Assembly: GCA_949317995.1 (NCBI GenBank)
Contig: OX439052.1
Location: 36,085,932-36,149,931, forward strand
Direction of reading: 5' to 3'
Source: Acholoe squamosa
Lineage: Eukaryota > Annelida > Polychaeta > Phyllodocida > Polynoidae
DNA: 64,000 nucleotides
Part shown: in pieces, positions 31,301 to 36,985 of the stretch
Position numbering within the stretch: position 1 is the first letter of the stretch
How the letters are laid out: each line of letters begins with the position of its first letter
Made by a program: the position numbers and the translations under genes
Notes under the pieces: generated by a model
Databases searched by the model: none
Told to the model about the DNA's origin: nothing
Seen by the model: the letters and a program-made list of their open reading frames with translations, nothing else

Positions 31301-34187
31301 TCTTATTTTGCGCTTTTCAGACTCATCTCGGCTAGTTTTATGTGTGGGGTTGTAAACACCATCATTCCGGACATGTGCATCAGCATTCTCATTTACAAAT
31401 GGGTCGTATCGGTCTGGCTTCTTCAAAGCTTCCCTGGTGTAATCGGACTCTATTTATAGCATCATCTCTTAACTTGGCTTGCTCGCGCAAGTAATCGGCT
31501 GCTGATTCTTTAACGTTTCTCGAACCTCCTATGTCGAATACCGAAACGTTCAAGGCATCCAAGGACCGTCGAGGATCAGCAGTTTGGGTTTCTGCCCGGG
31601 CCGAAGCTGTTCGTTGGGCATCTACAGTCATTATTGTAATTGGTGTCAATTGTTCTGTGGAGTCTATACTTATTCTATATGTAGGATTCGTAACTGGAGC
31701 AAGCATCTCTCCCGACCGGAGGTTTCGAAATAATTTCTCTACTTTTGGTCCACTTACTGAGGTGTACCCTTTCATTTGGATTCGGCTTGTGTCATTGGTC
31801 TGAACATTGTCACTCATTGTGGATCCCAAGGTACTCGAACTTCTTTCTCTGGATCCATCGTGCGCATGTTCGGCCTCCAGGGCCGCCCACTAACACCAAG
31901 AACTGGTCACGGCACCAGTGTAGTGGTTCGAATGTATAACTCGAATGGTTCGAAGTGAAAACCAGACAAGGCAGACGATATAGGTTGCTTAATGAAATGT
32001 TAAGCTCAATGAGAAAAGGTCCGACTCCGTTGACAGGCAGAGCCAGACTAACGCCTTCCCCGGCCCCAGGTAGGAGCTGGAGCGAGGCGAACAGTCCTGC
32101 CACCACCCCGCAGCGACCAGGTGTCGTGAGGACCTCTAGTGACTACCGGTGATGGGCGCACCGCTCGAAACGCCCTCTCGAGGAAGACGCTCACACTATA
32201 TCACGATCCCCTACATATACATAGTATCTGTGCAAACTGGATCAATTGCGACACCTTTTTAGTGCTTTAAAAAATATATTAGAATTTTATTCCCACGTTA
32301 GATAATGTGAGTATTATGAGGTGAAAATAAAATATAGTTTTGCGAATTTCACACATACTAAAGGAGGCTTGAATCCACAGCAGCTCGAATGTGCAAAAGT
32401 CAGCACAGCTAGGTCATGGCCACTGTTAGCCTTTAAAGTAGTGAACAAGACGTAATCCTCATCATTCTTTCATTAAGGAAAAGAAGGCAGAGGAAGCTGA
32501 AAAAGAGGCAGAGCGGAAAGAACAGGAGCGATACTTAAATCTTAGCGACAGAGAAAAGGTGAGCTATGCATAAAATCAAATTGAGTCTCAGAATAAATGT
32601 ACTCATATGTCTATGATAGGAACCAAATTAACCCTTTAAGGGCAAAGCAAAAATTGTTGCCCTGGCCATGGGGACGGCCTCTGAAAAAAGTATAGTTCCT
32701 AGAGGACGAGCCTATTTTCAATTCCTATACTAATCCTATATAACTGGCATCGACTATAGTCGACGCTAGGCCTGCCATTGTGTCGACTATAGTTGATGCT
32801 AGGCCTACCATGGTGTCGACTATGGTTGATGCTAGCCCTCAATGGGTTAAAGGGTTGACAATTGTTAATGAAGATTTCATCTTGCCTCAAGTAAGATGTT
32901 AGTATCGCCCCTCCCATCCCATTTGCTGTCACTCTCTAGAGGATTGCTAATTTCGTGCTATCTACATATGCTCTGTATTCGATGGCTGCTGTTGTAGACT
33001 CTCATTACGTCTGCCTTAAAGTGCAAACTTCAGATTAAAGAACATTAAAAATATCAATACATGTTGATAATGGTAAATATTTTTGTCCCATTTAATCAGA
33101 GGGCGCTGGCAGCTGAACGTCGCCTACTAAGCCAGATGAACACTGAGGGAAATACTACCCCTGTTTTAAGGTAAGTGTTTGGGTTGTTAAGCATCTTTGT
33201 ACACCTAATAAGAAAAAATTATGATGGTTATGTTTCATGAACATTCGCTTATGTATGCACATACCTTATTTCCCCGAATACAAGCCTGGCCTCAAATATA
33301 AGCCTTGTCAAAAGGGTCACTGGGTCTAAAATAAGCCGGGCCCCGAATATAGGCCAGGGTATGCAGCAGAAATCCAATTGAGATCACTTATTTAGTCATG
33401 ATTTGAATTTCAAGTGAAATTTCTATATATTCCTTATACATGTACAAATAAATCGTCAAGTGACCAGGTAGACATATCTAAATTGGATAAAGTTACATTA
33501 TGGTTGTCAGTATCAGGAAGTTTCTGCAAATTAGTTTAAATTATAGAATTAATTTGATAGATATTGGAAAGGGGCAGAGTAAATCTTCTAGTGAAATAGA
33601 TATAAGCCTGCCTCAAATATAAGCCTGCCCGAATTCAAGCCTGGTCAATTTGCCACTTGAAATCATTATAAGCCCAGGCTTCTAATCGAGGAAATATGGT
33701 AGGTGTTAAGTTTATGATATAAGTTTGTAACCAGTGCCTCAGTGTTATACCAGTAAATAGTGGATTCCACTAAATCTGTATCTGTATCCTCTTAATTAAG
33801 CCTTGGCTGCATCAGGATTGCAAATGGAAAATATTTACCATAATTGATATATTCGATTGCCAATCTCGTCTTGGCTTTGGTATGTTTTTATTGAGTGATC
33901 ATTTTCTAGCAATAGGGCCTTTTAACCAAGTAACACGCTGGCTTTTTCATTGTAAACAGGTGAAATTATTTTGCCCCCTTCCCTCTGAGTTAGTGTATAA
34001 TGATTGATCCCGAGAAATTAACTCCAATAATAATCTAGTGTTGACAAATGTAATGTAATTTTATTTCAGTCGATGCTGGCAGTGTGGAGTAGATATCACT
34101 GGGAAGGTGCCATTTGAGTATTACGACTTCAAATTCTGCACTCCAAAATGTTTAAAAGATCATAAACTAGCTCAGAAAAAAAGTTAA
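7260..34187 (+). CDS. ANKZF1: ANKZF1/Vms1-like peptidyl-tRNA hydrolase, 13 exons, 5' end missing
   Basis: Known role: ANKZF1/Vms1 acts in ribosome-associated quality control, releasing nascent chains from peptidyl-tRNA on 60S subunits, and binds VCP/p97. Seen: 13 exons with consensus splice sites that join in one frame to 709 codons plus stop. In order they encode the His half of a C2H2 finger ([12 protein letters not shown]), the VLRF1 domain with [12 protein letters not shown] (catalytic Gln at about visible residue 177), a charged linker, an ankyrin repeat ([19 protein letters not shown]), a Lys/Arg/Glu-rich helix, an exact VCP-interacting motif RX5AAX2R ([11 protein letters not shown], split by an intron) and a C-terminal treble-clef zinc cluster (CWQCG, FCTPKC, H). 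The length is close to the vertebrate protein once a short N-terminus is added. Introns hold a LINE (8145-14555), a LINE relic with MITEs (18219-21608) and a Gypsy element (22153-32215). No break is seen, so the gene looks functional. Confidence 0.95.
7512..7762 (+). CDS. ANKZF1: ANKZF1 exon: start of the VLRF1 domain
   Basis: Acceptor TTTCAAG before 7512, donor GTATGT at 7763. An acidic Ser-rich linker ([16 protein letters not shown]) is followed by [20 protein letters not shown], the first strands of the release-factor-like domain. Confidence 0.93.
7989..8104 (+). CDS. ANKZF1: ANKZF1 exon: VLRF1 domain
   Basis: Acceptor TTTTCTAG, donor GTAAGT at 8105. Encodes [17 protein letters not shown], a conserved hydrophobic core of the VLRF1 fold. 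The next intron carries the full-length LINE. Confidence 0.93.
8368..9957 (+). CDS. LINE ORF1 protein fused to a NADAR domain
   Basis: A 529-codon open frame. An alternative start at 8401 (MSTSSVSD) is possible. Residues about 110-215 are Glu/Lys/Leu-rich heptad-like coiled coil ([18 protein letters not shown]). Residues about 215-345 resemble the L1 ORF1 RNA-binding region ([45 protein letters not shown]). Residues about 374-525 are a NADAR domain: [13 protein letters not shown], the Glu-containing [44 protein letters not shown] and [13 protein letters not shown] all follow the family pattern, including the conserved E, D/WG-G and N-L-G positions. Family knowledge: NADAR proteins are N-glycosidases acting on riboflavin intermediates or on ADP-ribosylated guanine. 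I infer a retained enzyme; its substrate in this element is unknown. Confidence 0.88.
   Translation: MCIFRLRPGFNMSTSSVSDQCWGAVSIPTGAPLGTMESNSSGEGEAPMDCKNTDKAAKKRMPDEAGLSDDDTDRKLRVTEEAHQHQSNSGVAGTASKPTLTQNINPEELSLLTLARTLARIEERLIRVNNTGQTTANDIKEFNDNLSSVAEDVEINKGDIQVLKEQVAKLQTDLTETKNQLSETKTKLEETEIQVKGNKAHLERNEDNTIKQEAYSRKLNLLLDGLPEGENETSESLRAELGRIFWRHAKMESSCIDVAHRITRNPGQATRPVLIRLKFLDARNKLWGRRAQFRDYKVNGAQLWLSEDIPTKLKGELAKVKKTYWVAKNHGTYREVRMSGTFLYLDGKLYNKENWDTLPEYLEPEALATLENENTVVFFTKASPFSNHYPATFKIGDKTYTSMEKYLAIQRCIIARREDLERQAWQLDVPAKLKGILHKCREEHKDEWIAKSKSIAMEGIRAKVQQNPLIRQRLLSTGNKVIGEASKDAVWGIGMRLTDKNALNQELWSGKNLLGKILQEVRQEFEDTA
10437..14266 (+). pseudogene. LINE ORF2: AP endonuclease, reverse transcriptase and Cys motif, broken
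   Basis: The first open part (10437-11744) has an APE endonuclease: [20 protein letters not shown], the NIYAPTQNY strand, [20 protein letters not shown] and LSDHSKVKL. The RT follows in pieces: [20 protein letters not shown], palm motif [12 protein letters not shown] (near 12215-12250), [11 protein letters not shown] (near 12505-12535) and the catalytic YADD near 12630. A C-terminal [18 protein letters not shown] zinc-like motif lies near 13890-13945. Frame changes are seen near 11730, 11860, 12220, 13370 and 13870, and a SINE-C tail is inserted at 12368-12465. The endonuclease and RT type point to the Tx1/L1 group. Confidence 0.9.
12360..12473 (+). repeat. 5'-truncated SINE-C insertion inside LINE ORF2
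   Basis: The 98-bp insert at 12368-12465 is the SINE-C 3' part ending in (AAAC)n. It is flanked by ACACAAGT at 12360-12367 and 12466-12473. Removing it rejoins the RT frame between VINNGY and [13 protein letters not shown], so SINE-C jumped after the LINE inserted. Confidence 0.85.
14791..14938 (+). CDS. ANKZF1: ANKZF1 exon with the catalytic glutamine
   Basis: Acceptor TATCAG, donor GTATGG at 14939. Encodes [20 protein letters not shown]. The Gln of GTAQG (codon at 14855-14857) is the catalytic residue of Vms1/ANKZF1, taking the place of the eRF1 GGQ loop. Confidence 0.95.
15227..15449 (+). CDS. ANKZF1: ANKZF1 exon: end of the VLRF1 domain
   Basis: Acceptor TTGCAG, donor GTGAGA at 15450. 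Encodes [20 protein letters not shown] and [20 protein letters not shown], the conserved end of the catalytic domain. Confidence 0.95.
15866..16009 (+). CDS. ANKZF1: ANKZF1 exon: linker
   Basis: Acceptor AACAG, donor GTAAGC at 16010. Ser/Pro/Gln-rich linker ([15 protein letters not shown]), low in conservation, but phases match both neighbours. Confidence 0.85.
16122..16288. mobile_element. MITE with ATGACGTCAT-type ends
   Basis: Inverted ends GGAGCCATCCATAAATGATG and its near complement CGTCATTTGTGGATGACCCC. TGTACA lies just outside on both sides. A second copy is at 55895-56255. Confidence 0.55.
16613..16810 (+). CDS. ANKZF1: ANKZF1 exon: acidic and basic linker
   Basis: Acceptor TTTCTAG, donor GTAAGT at 16811. 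Encodes [20 protein letters not shown], then a Lys-rich run ([13 protein letters not shown]) that could be a nuclear-localisation or RNA-contact patch (inference). Confidence 0.9.
17066..17361. mobile_element. MITE, CGCGTATAAGACGC family, subfamily with GGACACCAAGACC
   Basis: Ends TACCATAATCTCCTGCATAT and ATACGCGGGAGATTACGGTA. The interior (GGGGGACACCAAGACCTTTC onward) is nearly identical to that of 42746-43041, so the two form one subfamily. Confidence 0.8.
17748..18219 (+). CDS. ANKZF1: ANKZF1 exon: ankyrin repeat region
   Basis: Acceptor ATTACAG, donor GTAAGA at 18220. It opens with [20 protein letters not shown], a first ankyrin helix pair. A poorly conserved acidic insert of about 100 residues follows, then [20 protein letters not shown] and EAGADPSLR, a second ankyrin repeat. 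The insert splitting the repeats is typical of this family. Confidence 0.93.
18480..19718 (-). pseudogene. LINE reverse transcriptase relic
   Basis: The minus strand encodes a decayed RT end: [13 protein letters not shown] (catalytic YADD), [31 protein letters not shown], then after frameshifts [34 protein letters not shown] and a C-terminal MWNDVK segment. This order fits CR1/Jockey-like LINEs that lack a Cys tail. Only the 3' half is present; a MITE (19719-20754) cuts its 5' side. Confidence 0.8.
19719..20754. mobile_element. Large MITE holding a 9-copy 86-bp tandem array
   Basis: Inverted ends TACCGTAATCTCCCGCGTAG and TACGCGGGAGATTACGGTA. Between them lies the array 19921-20630. The edges carry CGTATAAGACGCACCCCC-type motifs as in other members. 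It is inserted in the LINE relic inside an ANKZF1 intron. Confidence 0.8.
19921..20630. repeat. Tandem array, 86-bp unit, nine copies with dimer pattern
   Basis: ATGAGTTCAAGCTGTCATCG recurs at 19921, 20007, 20093, 20179, 20265, 20345, 20431, 20517 and 20603: spacing 86 bp except one 80-bp step. In the first part, unit ends alternate between a CTGCTGGCTAT form and a GAGGTGCTGGCGCT form, a 172-bp dimer pattern. The last unit is cut short. Confidence 0.9.
20988..21559. mobile_element. MITE, CGCGTATAAGACGC family, with an internal tandem repeat
   Basis: Ends TACCGTAATCTCCCGCGTAT and ATACGCGGGAGATTACGGTA. Inside, CCAGCGGCAAAGTTTTCCGC-type units start at about 21074, 21157 and 21236 (steps of 83 and 79 bp). 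Non-coding. Confidence 0.8.
21608..21719 (+). CDS. ANKZF1: ANKZF1 exon after the ankyrin repeats
   Basis: Acceptor ATTTCAG, donor GTTAGT at 21720. Encodes [20 protein letters not shown], a well conserved family segment. Confidence 0.95.
22020..22118 (+). CDS. ANKZF1: ANKZF1 exon: charged helix
   Basis: Acceptor TTTATAG, donor GTTTGT at 22119. Encodes [20 protein letters not shown] and a Lys/Arg-rich helix. The following intron contains the Gypsy element. Confidence 0.93.
22153..22510 (-). repeat. Gypsy 3' LTR
   Basis: Minus-strand reading TGTAGGGG...CCACTACA. It shares long identical stretches with 31919-32215 but has an extra segment of about 60 bp near 22208-22270. The adjoining 22511-22523 reads CTGGTGGGGGTAG on the minus strand, the likely polypurine tract. 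Confidence 0.92.
22598..22802 (-). repeat. SINE-A copy with 13-bp target duplications
   Basis: Body 22611-22789 (179 bp), flanked by TAATAAACAAGAG at 22598-22610 and 22790-22802. The tail side reads TGAGTGAGTAATAG rather than AATC repeats. Inserted in the Gypsy internal region. Confidence 0.88.
23216..23623 (-). CDS. Gypsy accessory ORF, 135 codons, function unknown
   Basis: Open frame on the element's coding strand between integrase and the 3' LTR. The first half is helical and charged ([37 protein letters not shown]). The second half is Pro/Ala/Thr-rich. No signal peptide or membrane segment, so it does not look like an envelope gene. I do not recognise the family. Confidence 0.45.
   Translation of the reverse strand: MHQIRETRSETELQELWRQYDHQDVRFMAAFGCFMKDLDGTPESAFEKLQGKLQEARQLQADIESFGFMSVPTPKQSATEPGHPVRPQREPEAATAAPTTATVNPIDTPNPTPEVATAAITPDPAPVGATNLQDL
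23870..24094 (-). CDS. Second Gypsy accessory ORF, acidic, 74 codons
   Basis: Open frame upstream of the 135-codon ORF on the same strand. It starts [16 protein letters not shown] and is rich in Pro, Glu and Thr ([13 protein letters not shown]). It could be a separate small protein or a first exon joined to 23216-23623; no splice choice stands out. Function unknown. Confidence 0.35.
   Translation of the reverse strand: MAQSEVVATVTASPDGHPTPLRAQDEAPRSPEVELMDTTETEPSLTESTPDTLSIPWSGVMFPLVALYLYMAQL
24634..25015. mobile_element. MITE with TTAACCCATTAAGG ends
   Basis: Inverted ends TTAACCCATTAAGGCC and CCCTTAATGGGTTAA. The left part has three copies of a GATGTTGAGTAT-type unit. A related MITE is at 32628-32850. 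Inserted in the Gypsy element. Confidence 0.7.
25231..26387 (-). pseudogene. Gypsy integrase, broken
   Basis: 26387-26154 encodes the zinc-binding end ([17 protein letters not shown], then [14 protein letters not shown] type). 26022-25231 encodes the core: [14 protein letters not shown] with the second Asp, then [17 protein letters not shown]. The third acidic residue normally sits in SDGQVE and here reads Q, so the DDE triad appears lost. A C-terminal [15 protein letters not shown] segment resembles the usual SH3-like tail. Frame breaks lie between the parts. Confidence 0.88.
26487..27105 (-). pseudogene. Gypsy RNase H
   Basis: [13 protein letters not shown] (near 26940-26985) holds the first catalytic Asp. 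[20 protein letters not shown] and [18 protein letters not shown] follow, typical of Gypsy RNase HI with its DxLSR end. A frameshift separates the two parts. Confidence 0.85.
27106..28314 (-). CDS. Gypsy reverse transcriptase, open frame partly built from SINE-C
   Basis: An open frame of 402 codons. RT motifs: [68 protein letters not shown], the catalytic [13 protein letters not shown] (codons at about 27400-27414) and [16 protein letters not shown]. The first 35 or so residues (28203-28314) are SINE-C sequence, and a second SINE-C piece at 27911-27957 is read through in frame ([14 protein letters not shown]), so the frame looks open but is not the native N-terminus. Confidence 0.88.
   Translation of the reverse strand: MPTGRKEGEFLLRGLPMKLFCSSMPSHEGPHSTGGELVPIMNRGRTPIYFKKDVKIGEMFLVEHISEAQFQTELPDGVVRGLPDDLKKLVEDSSLTNKSEKERLGALLATFYEAFGKPGFVCLVLRPGAIEELRHGGSVGRTSKVLHTIDTGDPKPFKIPYRRLPLKKKMEAEGQILDQLEKGVIVPSPVCMTTKKDGSIRFCTDYRKLNRLTKKNSYPLPRMDETLDSLGGNKYFCTLDLRSGYWQIGMDPRDMEKTAFSSHMGLFQYVLPFGLCNAPATFEAMMEEMLSDLLWKSCLVYLDDVIVFGKTFGDCIHNLELVLKMILANGLKLKAKKCNLFKTSITYLGRIITPNSVKANPEKLWTVSEWQKPINVKEIRSFLGFCSYYRDFLPNYSKVSYP
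28203..28757 (+). repeat. SINE-C, near full-length copy
   Basis: About 555 bp, strongly similar to 1245-1798 from CCCCCTGTGGAGTGGGG to the AAAC tail. Inserted between protease and RT of the Gypsy element. No clear target duplication. Confidence 0.85.
28891..29448 (-). pseudogene. Gypsy aspartic protease
   Basis: The active-site motif [13 protein letters not shown] with the catalytic DTGAS, then after a frame break [12 protein letters not shown], the usual IIG-D second motif. It lies between the gag zinc knuckle and RT, as expected. Confidence 0.85.
29740..31829 (-). pseudogene. Gypsy gag region, broken
   Basis: Pieces: 31829-31389 ([19 protein letters not shown]-terminal part), 31128-30646 (capsid-like: [34 protein letters not shown]) and 30462-29836. 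A zinc knuckle [14 protein letters not shown] (CX2CX4HX4C) lies near 29750-29790. Frame changes separate the pieces, and SINE-A (29818-30000) splits the end. Confidence 0.85.
29805..30013 (+). repeat. SINE-A copy in gag with target duplications
   Basis: Body 29818-30000 (183 bp) with an AATC tail. Flanks CCTTCGTTGTTCA (29805-29817) and CCTTCGTCGTTCA (30001-30013) differ by one base. Confidence 0.88.
31901..31918 (-). promoter_or_regulatory. Gypsy primer-binding site
   Basis: Just inside the 5' LTR the minus strand reads CTGGTGCCGTGACCAGTT. TGG one base after the LTR is the standard start of a site pairing with a tRNA CCA end. The tRNA was not identified. Confidence 0.6.
31919..32215 (-). repeat. 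Gypsy 5' LTR
   Basis: 297 bp, TGTAGGGG...CCACTACA on the minus strand. Shares the central GC-rich stretch (CCTTCCCCGGCCCCAGGTAG on plus) with the other LTR. The substitutions and an indel of about 60 bp between the LTRs indicate an old insertion. Confidence 0.92.
32478..32558 (+). CDS. ANKZF1: ANKZF1 exon: helix and first half of the VCP motif
   Basis: Acceptor ATTAAG, donor GTGAGC at 32559. Encodes [20 protein letters not shown] and then DREK, whose Arg opens the VCP-interacting motif. Confidence 0.93.
32628..32850. mobile_element. MITE with TTAACCC ends and a 33-bp internal repeat
   Basis: Ends TTAACCCTTTAAGGGC and GCCCTCAATGGGTTAA. Inside are three copies of a unit built around GTCGACTATAGTCGAC, a perfect palindrome in the first copy and decayed in the others, each followed by GCTAGGCCT or a variant. 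Confidence 0.7.
33100..33170 (+). CDS. ANKZF1: ANKZF1 exon: second half of the VCP motif
   Basis: Acceptor TAATCAG, donor GTAAGT at 33171. Encodes [13 protein letters not shown]; joined to the exon before it gives [11 protein letters not shown], an exact RX5AAX2R motif. Confidence 0.93.
33262..33701. mobile_element. MITE with TACCTTATTTCCCCGAAT ends
   Basis: Left end TACCTTATTTCCCCGAATAC and right end ATCGAGGAAATATGGTA. ATATAAGCC and TTATAAGCC motifs near both edges. The architecture parallels the CGCGTATAAGACGC family (TACCG... ends plus TATAAG motifs), but the sequence differs. Confidence 0.7.
34070..34187 (+). CDS. ANKZF1: ANKZF1 last exon: C-terminal zinc cluster
   Basis: Acceptor TTTCAG, stop TAA at 34185-34187. 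Encodes [30 protein letters not shown] and a Lys-rich end. The C-x2-C, C-x3-C and H pattern is the conserved treble-clef finger of Vms1 proteins. Confidence 0.95.
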
Positions 34188-35645
34188 CTAATTGTCTGTA
34201 GGACATTCATATGGTTTTAATTTTCTTATTATTCATATGAATCCCCCACATATGTGGATAAATTACCACCATCTGGCGAAATCTTTCACCAATACTTGCA
34301 ATAATTACATCAAGATGGCCCCGAGGAATGATAGTTTCATTAATATTAACAATTTCTACCTATTTCCATATATATCAATATTACTGACAAATCATGATGT
34401 ACTAGTGTATAGAGGGTTAGAAACGTAAGGTAGGAGTGATATTGTAAAGTGGGATCAAGGTCCTTTCAACTTGGGATCATTGTTCCCAGGGAGCAAAACA
34501 TGGTATCATCGTTCCCACAGGACCATCGTTCCCGCGGGGGCCATCGTTCTGCAGGACCATCGTTCCAGAGCCATTGTGAAATATAATAATTATTTCCTAT
34601 GAGAGAGAGGGCTCTGTGAGATCAAGATTTTTAGGTACTGGTACTGCAATATTAATGGTATGCCACATTTGTGGTATGATTGTACATTAACTTAAGCTGA
34701 TATAACCATGAAATTTATTTGGAAAATAAATACCGATCACATACCACCTGAGTGTTCTCCATATCACAACCGCATGTCTATTCGCTCTTTTTTTTTTTAT
34801 AACAATTGCAAGTTAATTCCTAGCACCAGGAAGATATATACAAAAAGACAAGGCACAGTATATACTTTGGCCATTCAGTCCTGTGATTTTCATCATTACG
34901 TAGGCCCAGATTGATTTCGGCAGGTCCGAATACCTCAAAATTATTAATGTCAGGAAAGACAGTGAAAACAAAAATTAACTTGCTATTCTAATCATTCAAG
35001 TTACGACAACTCTTCAAAATCTAACAAAAACCTGGGCTGTAAACACCTTAATAATGGTCTGATTTGCAAGCCGTAAAAACCAAAATGTATCCTAAGATCT
35101 CAAGATTATAGTCAAGAAATCCTAGTGCAAGGAAGATAAATACAAACAGAAAAGACACAACATATATTATTTGGTTTTTAATGGCGAAGTGGCTGGGATA
35201 ACACCGAAACCGACCCAGTCACTTATAATGTGATAGTGTCGTGTAATACTGTCTCTAGTTCATGTGCCACGCGTTAGTCAAACACTTAAATAATGCACTA
35301 TATGTACCATAGAAAGCTATTCTGTTTTAGTCTTATCCAAATGGTCTAGGGCCATCGTACTATGAAAACACTTTGAAACGGCCACGGGATATCTATAAAT
35401 ATAACAGACCTGTACATTTTTTTAAGTTGTCATATCACAGAGATGGTCATAATACAAAAACTCAAACACCTCCTATATATTTGAATTTCATTACAGGTTG
35501 AAGTGCACTAATGCACGAGTACCAAAATACCTTGTAATGGTGCCCTTTGCTCTGGATACCAATTTTAACAGTCTACTACAGTACTGGACAAAATAACAGA
35601 AACCAATATTTTAAATAATTTATTCATTGATTTGTTAAACGTCCA
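34188..35645. other. Intergenic region between two convergent genes
   Basis: Holds the presumed ANKZF1 3' UTR. A short repeat ACCATCGTTCC occurs four times at about 34500-34570. AATAAA at about 34723-34730 is a possible polyadenylation signal. Nothing else is supported. Confidence 0.5.
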
Positions 35646-36280
35646 AAGGAGTTGATTGATTGATTTGTTTAACGTCCTAAGGCCGTAGGCCTCATGGGAC
35701 TGCCTCATTGGTAGTGAGTGAGTGAGTAATAGATGTTTAACGCCATTTCAACAGCTAAGGTCATATTCATGGCGAGAATGACATTACACAATTTCACAGA
35801 GGAATGTGTTGGTGCCCTCGCATACGTGCACCACACACATCCGGATAGGAAAGATGAGAAGTAGACCCTTTTAAGTGGGCTAGGGAGGCCCGTGTTGAAC
35901 TTACACTGTCTTGTTAAAATGTCAGTGCCTAATCATTATTTGTTGGCAATTAGTCAAAATATATCAGTAATTAGTCACTATTTGTCAGCAAATAGTCATA
36001 ATATGTCAGTAATAGTCACTGTTTTTCAGCACTTAGTTAAAACATGTCAGTACTTAGTCACTATTTGTCAGTAACTAATCAAAATAAGGTCATATTCATG
36101 GCGAGAATGACATTACACAATTTCACAGAGGAATGTGTTGGTGCCCTCGCATACGTGCACCACACACATCCAGATAGGAAAGATGAGAAGTAGACCCTTT
36201 TAAGTGGGCTAGGGAAGCCCGAAACGTCCAAAGGTGGTAACACCTCATGGGACTGCCTTATTAGCATGTCGACATTGTCG
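35646..36280. repeat. Repeat cluster: SINE fragments and minisatellite patch
   Basis: 35646-35712 is a SINE-like tail (GATTGATTTGTTTAACGTCC...CTCATGGGACTGCC). 35713-35892 is SINE-A in reverse. 35925-36085 is a patch of the 2390-5040 minisatellite. 36087-36221 is a second, truncated SINE-A. 36226-36280 resumes the first fragment type. A related fragment is at 44424-44485. Confidence 0.7.
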
Positions 36281-36892
36281 CATTTAAAAGATGCTTGTCT
36301 GAAAGAGCTGGGCAGATATTTATACACTGCTTATCCATCACAGCAGTGATGCTAACTGAGGATCACAGATGGCTGCAGTAAATATACACTTTCACTTACA
36401 TTACCAATGATGCAAATAGATTTGTATGAAAAATTATAATATCAGGGTATACAATATCGAGTTTTTCATGTACAAACATATCAAGTACCTGTAATGTGTT
36501 GCAATTAATGTATATAAATGTATAGAGATCATCTTTCATGGCGTTGAGAATATTTATGTTTCCACAGCAGTATACATTATTTGTCAAAAGTAAAACTCGC
36601 CGATATGTTCAGCTTGACAACAAATTGGCTAAGTACCACAGAACAGGTATTTGCCTAATATTCCAAATGTGCATTCATTGTTCTAAATTTGATTTTTAAA
36701 ATAGGCTCCACCCTTCTTTTAACCAGCATTCACGTTGGTGAATCACGCCAGTAGCTTTCTCTGAGTGGAATTGTGTCAGTTAAAAGAACATCCACCAAGT
36801 GAAACACTTAGCTGTGTGCAGCCTTTATACCAAGGAGATAAAGAGTCATTTCTTAATGTAGCACCAGCTTATCTATATTATCTATACAACTT

Positions 36893-36985
36893 TTAAAGTT
36901 TTAATTTCACATGGGCCTGTCTCTTCTTGATGCTCGCCTTCAGAAGGCGGAAGGCTTTATATGGGTCAGTTTCCACCAAGGAAGT
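36893..36985 (-). CDS. Unrecognised gene, last exon
   Basis: Acceptor TTTCCAG, stop TAA at 36893-36895. Encodes TSLVETDPYKAFRLLKASIK and a basic end. Confidence 0.75.
   Translation of the reverse strand, partial: TSLVETDPYKAFRLLKASIKKRQAHVKLKL

Larger units (their letters stand above)
22153..32215 (-). mobile_element. Gypsy LTR retrotransposon, complete but decayed, with nested insertions
   Basis: Both LTRs are present in direct orientation: 3' LTR 22153-22510 (358 bp) and 5' LTR 31919-32215 (297 bp), with TATA on both outer flanks as target duplication. Minus-strand order is PBS, gag with CCHC knuckle, protease, RT, RNase H, integrase, which is the Gypsy order. Extra ORFs lie between integrase and the 3' LTR. 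Nested inside are SINE-A copies (22611-22789, 29818-30000), SINE-C pieces (27911-27957, 28203-28757) and a MITE (24634-25015). Frameshifts and stops in gag and pol show that it is dead. Confidence 0.93.
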
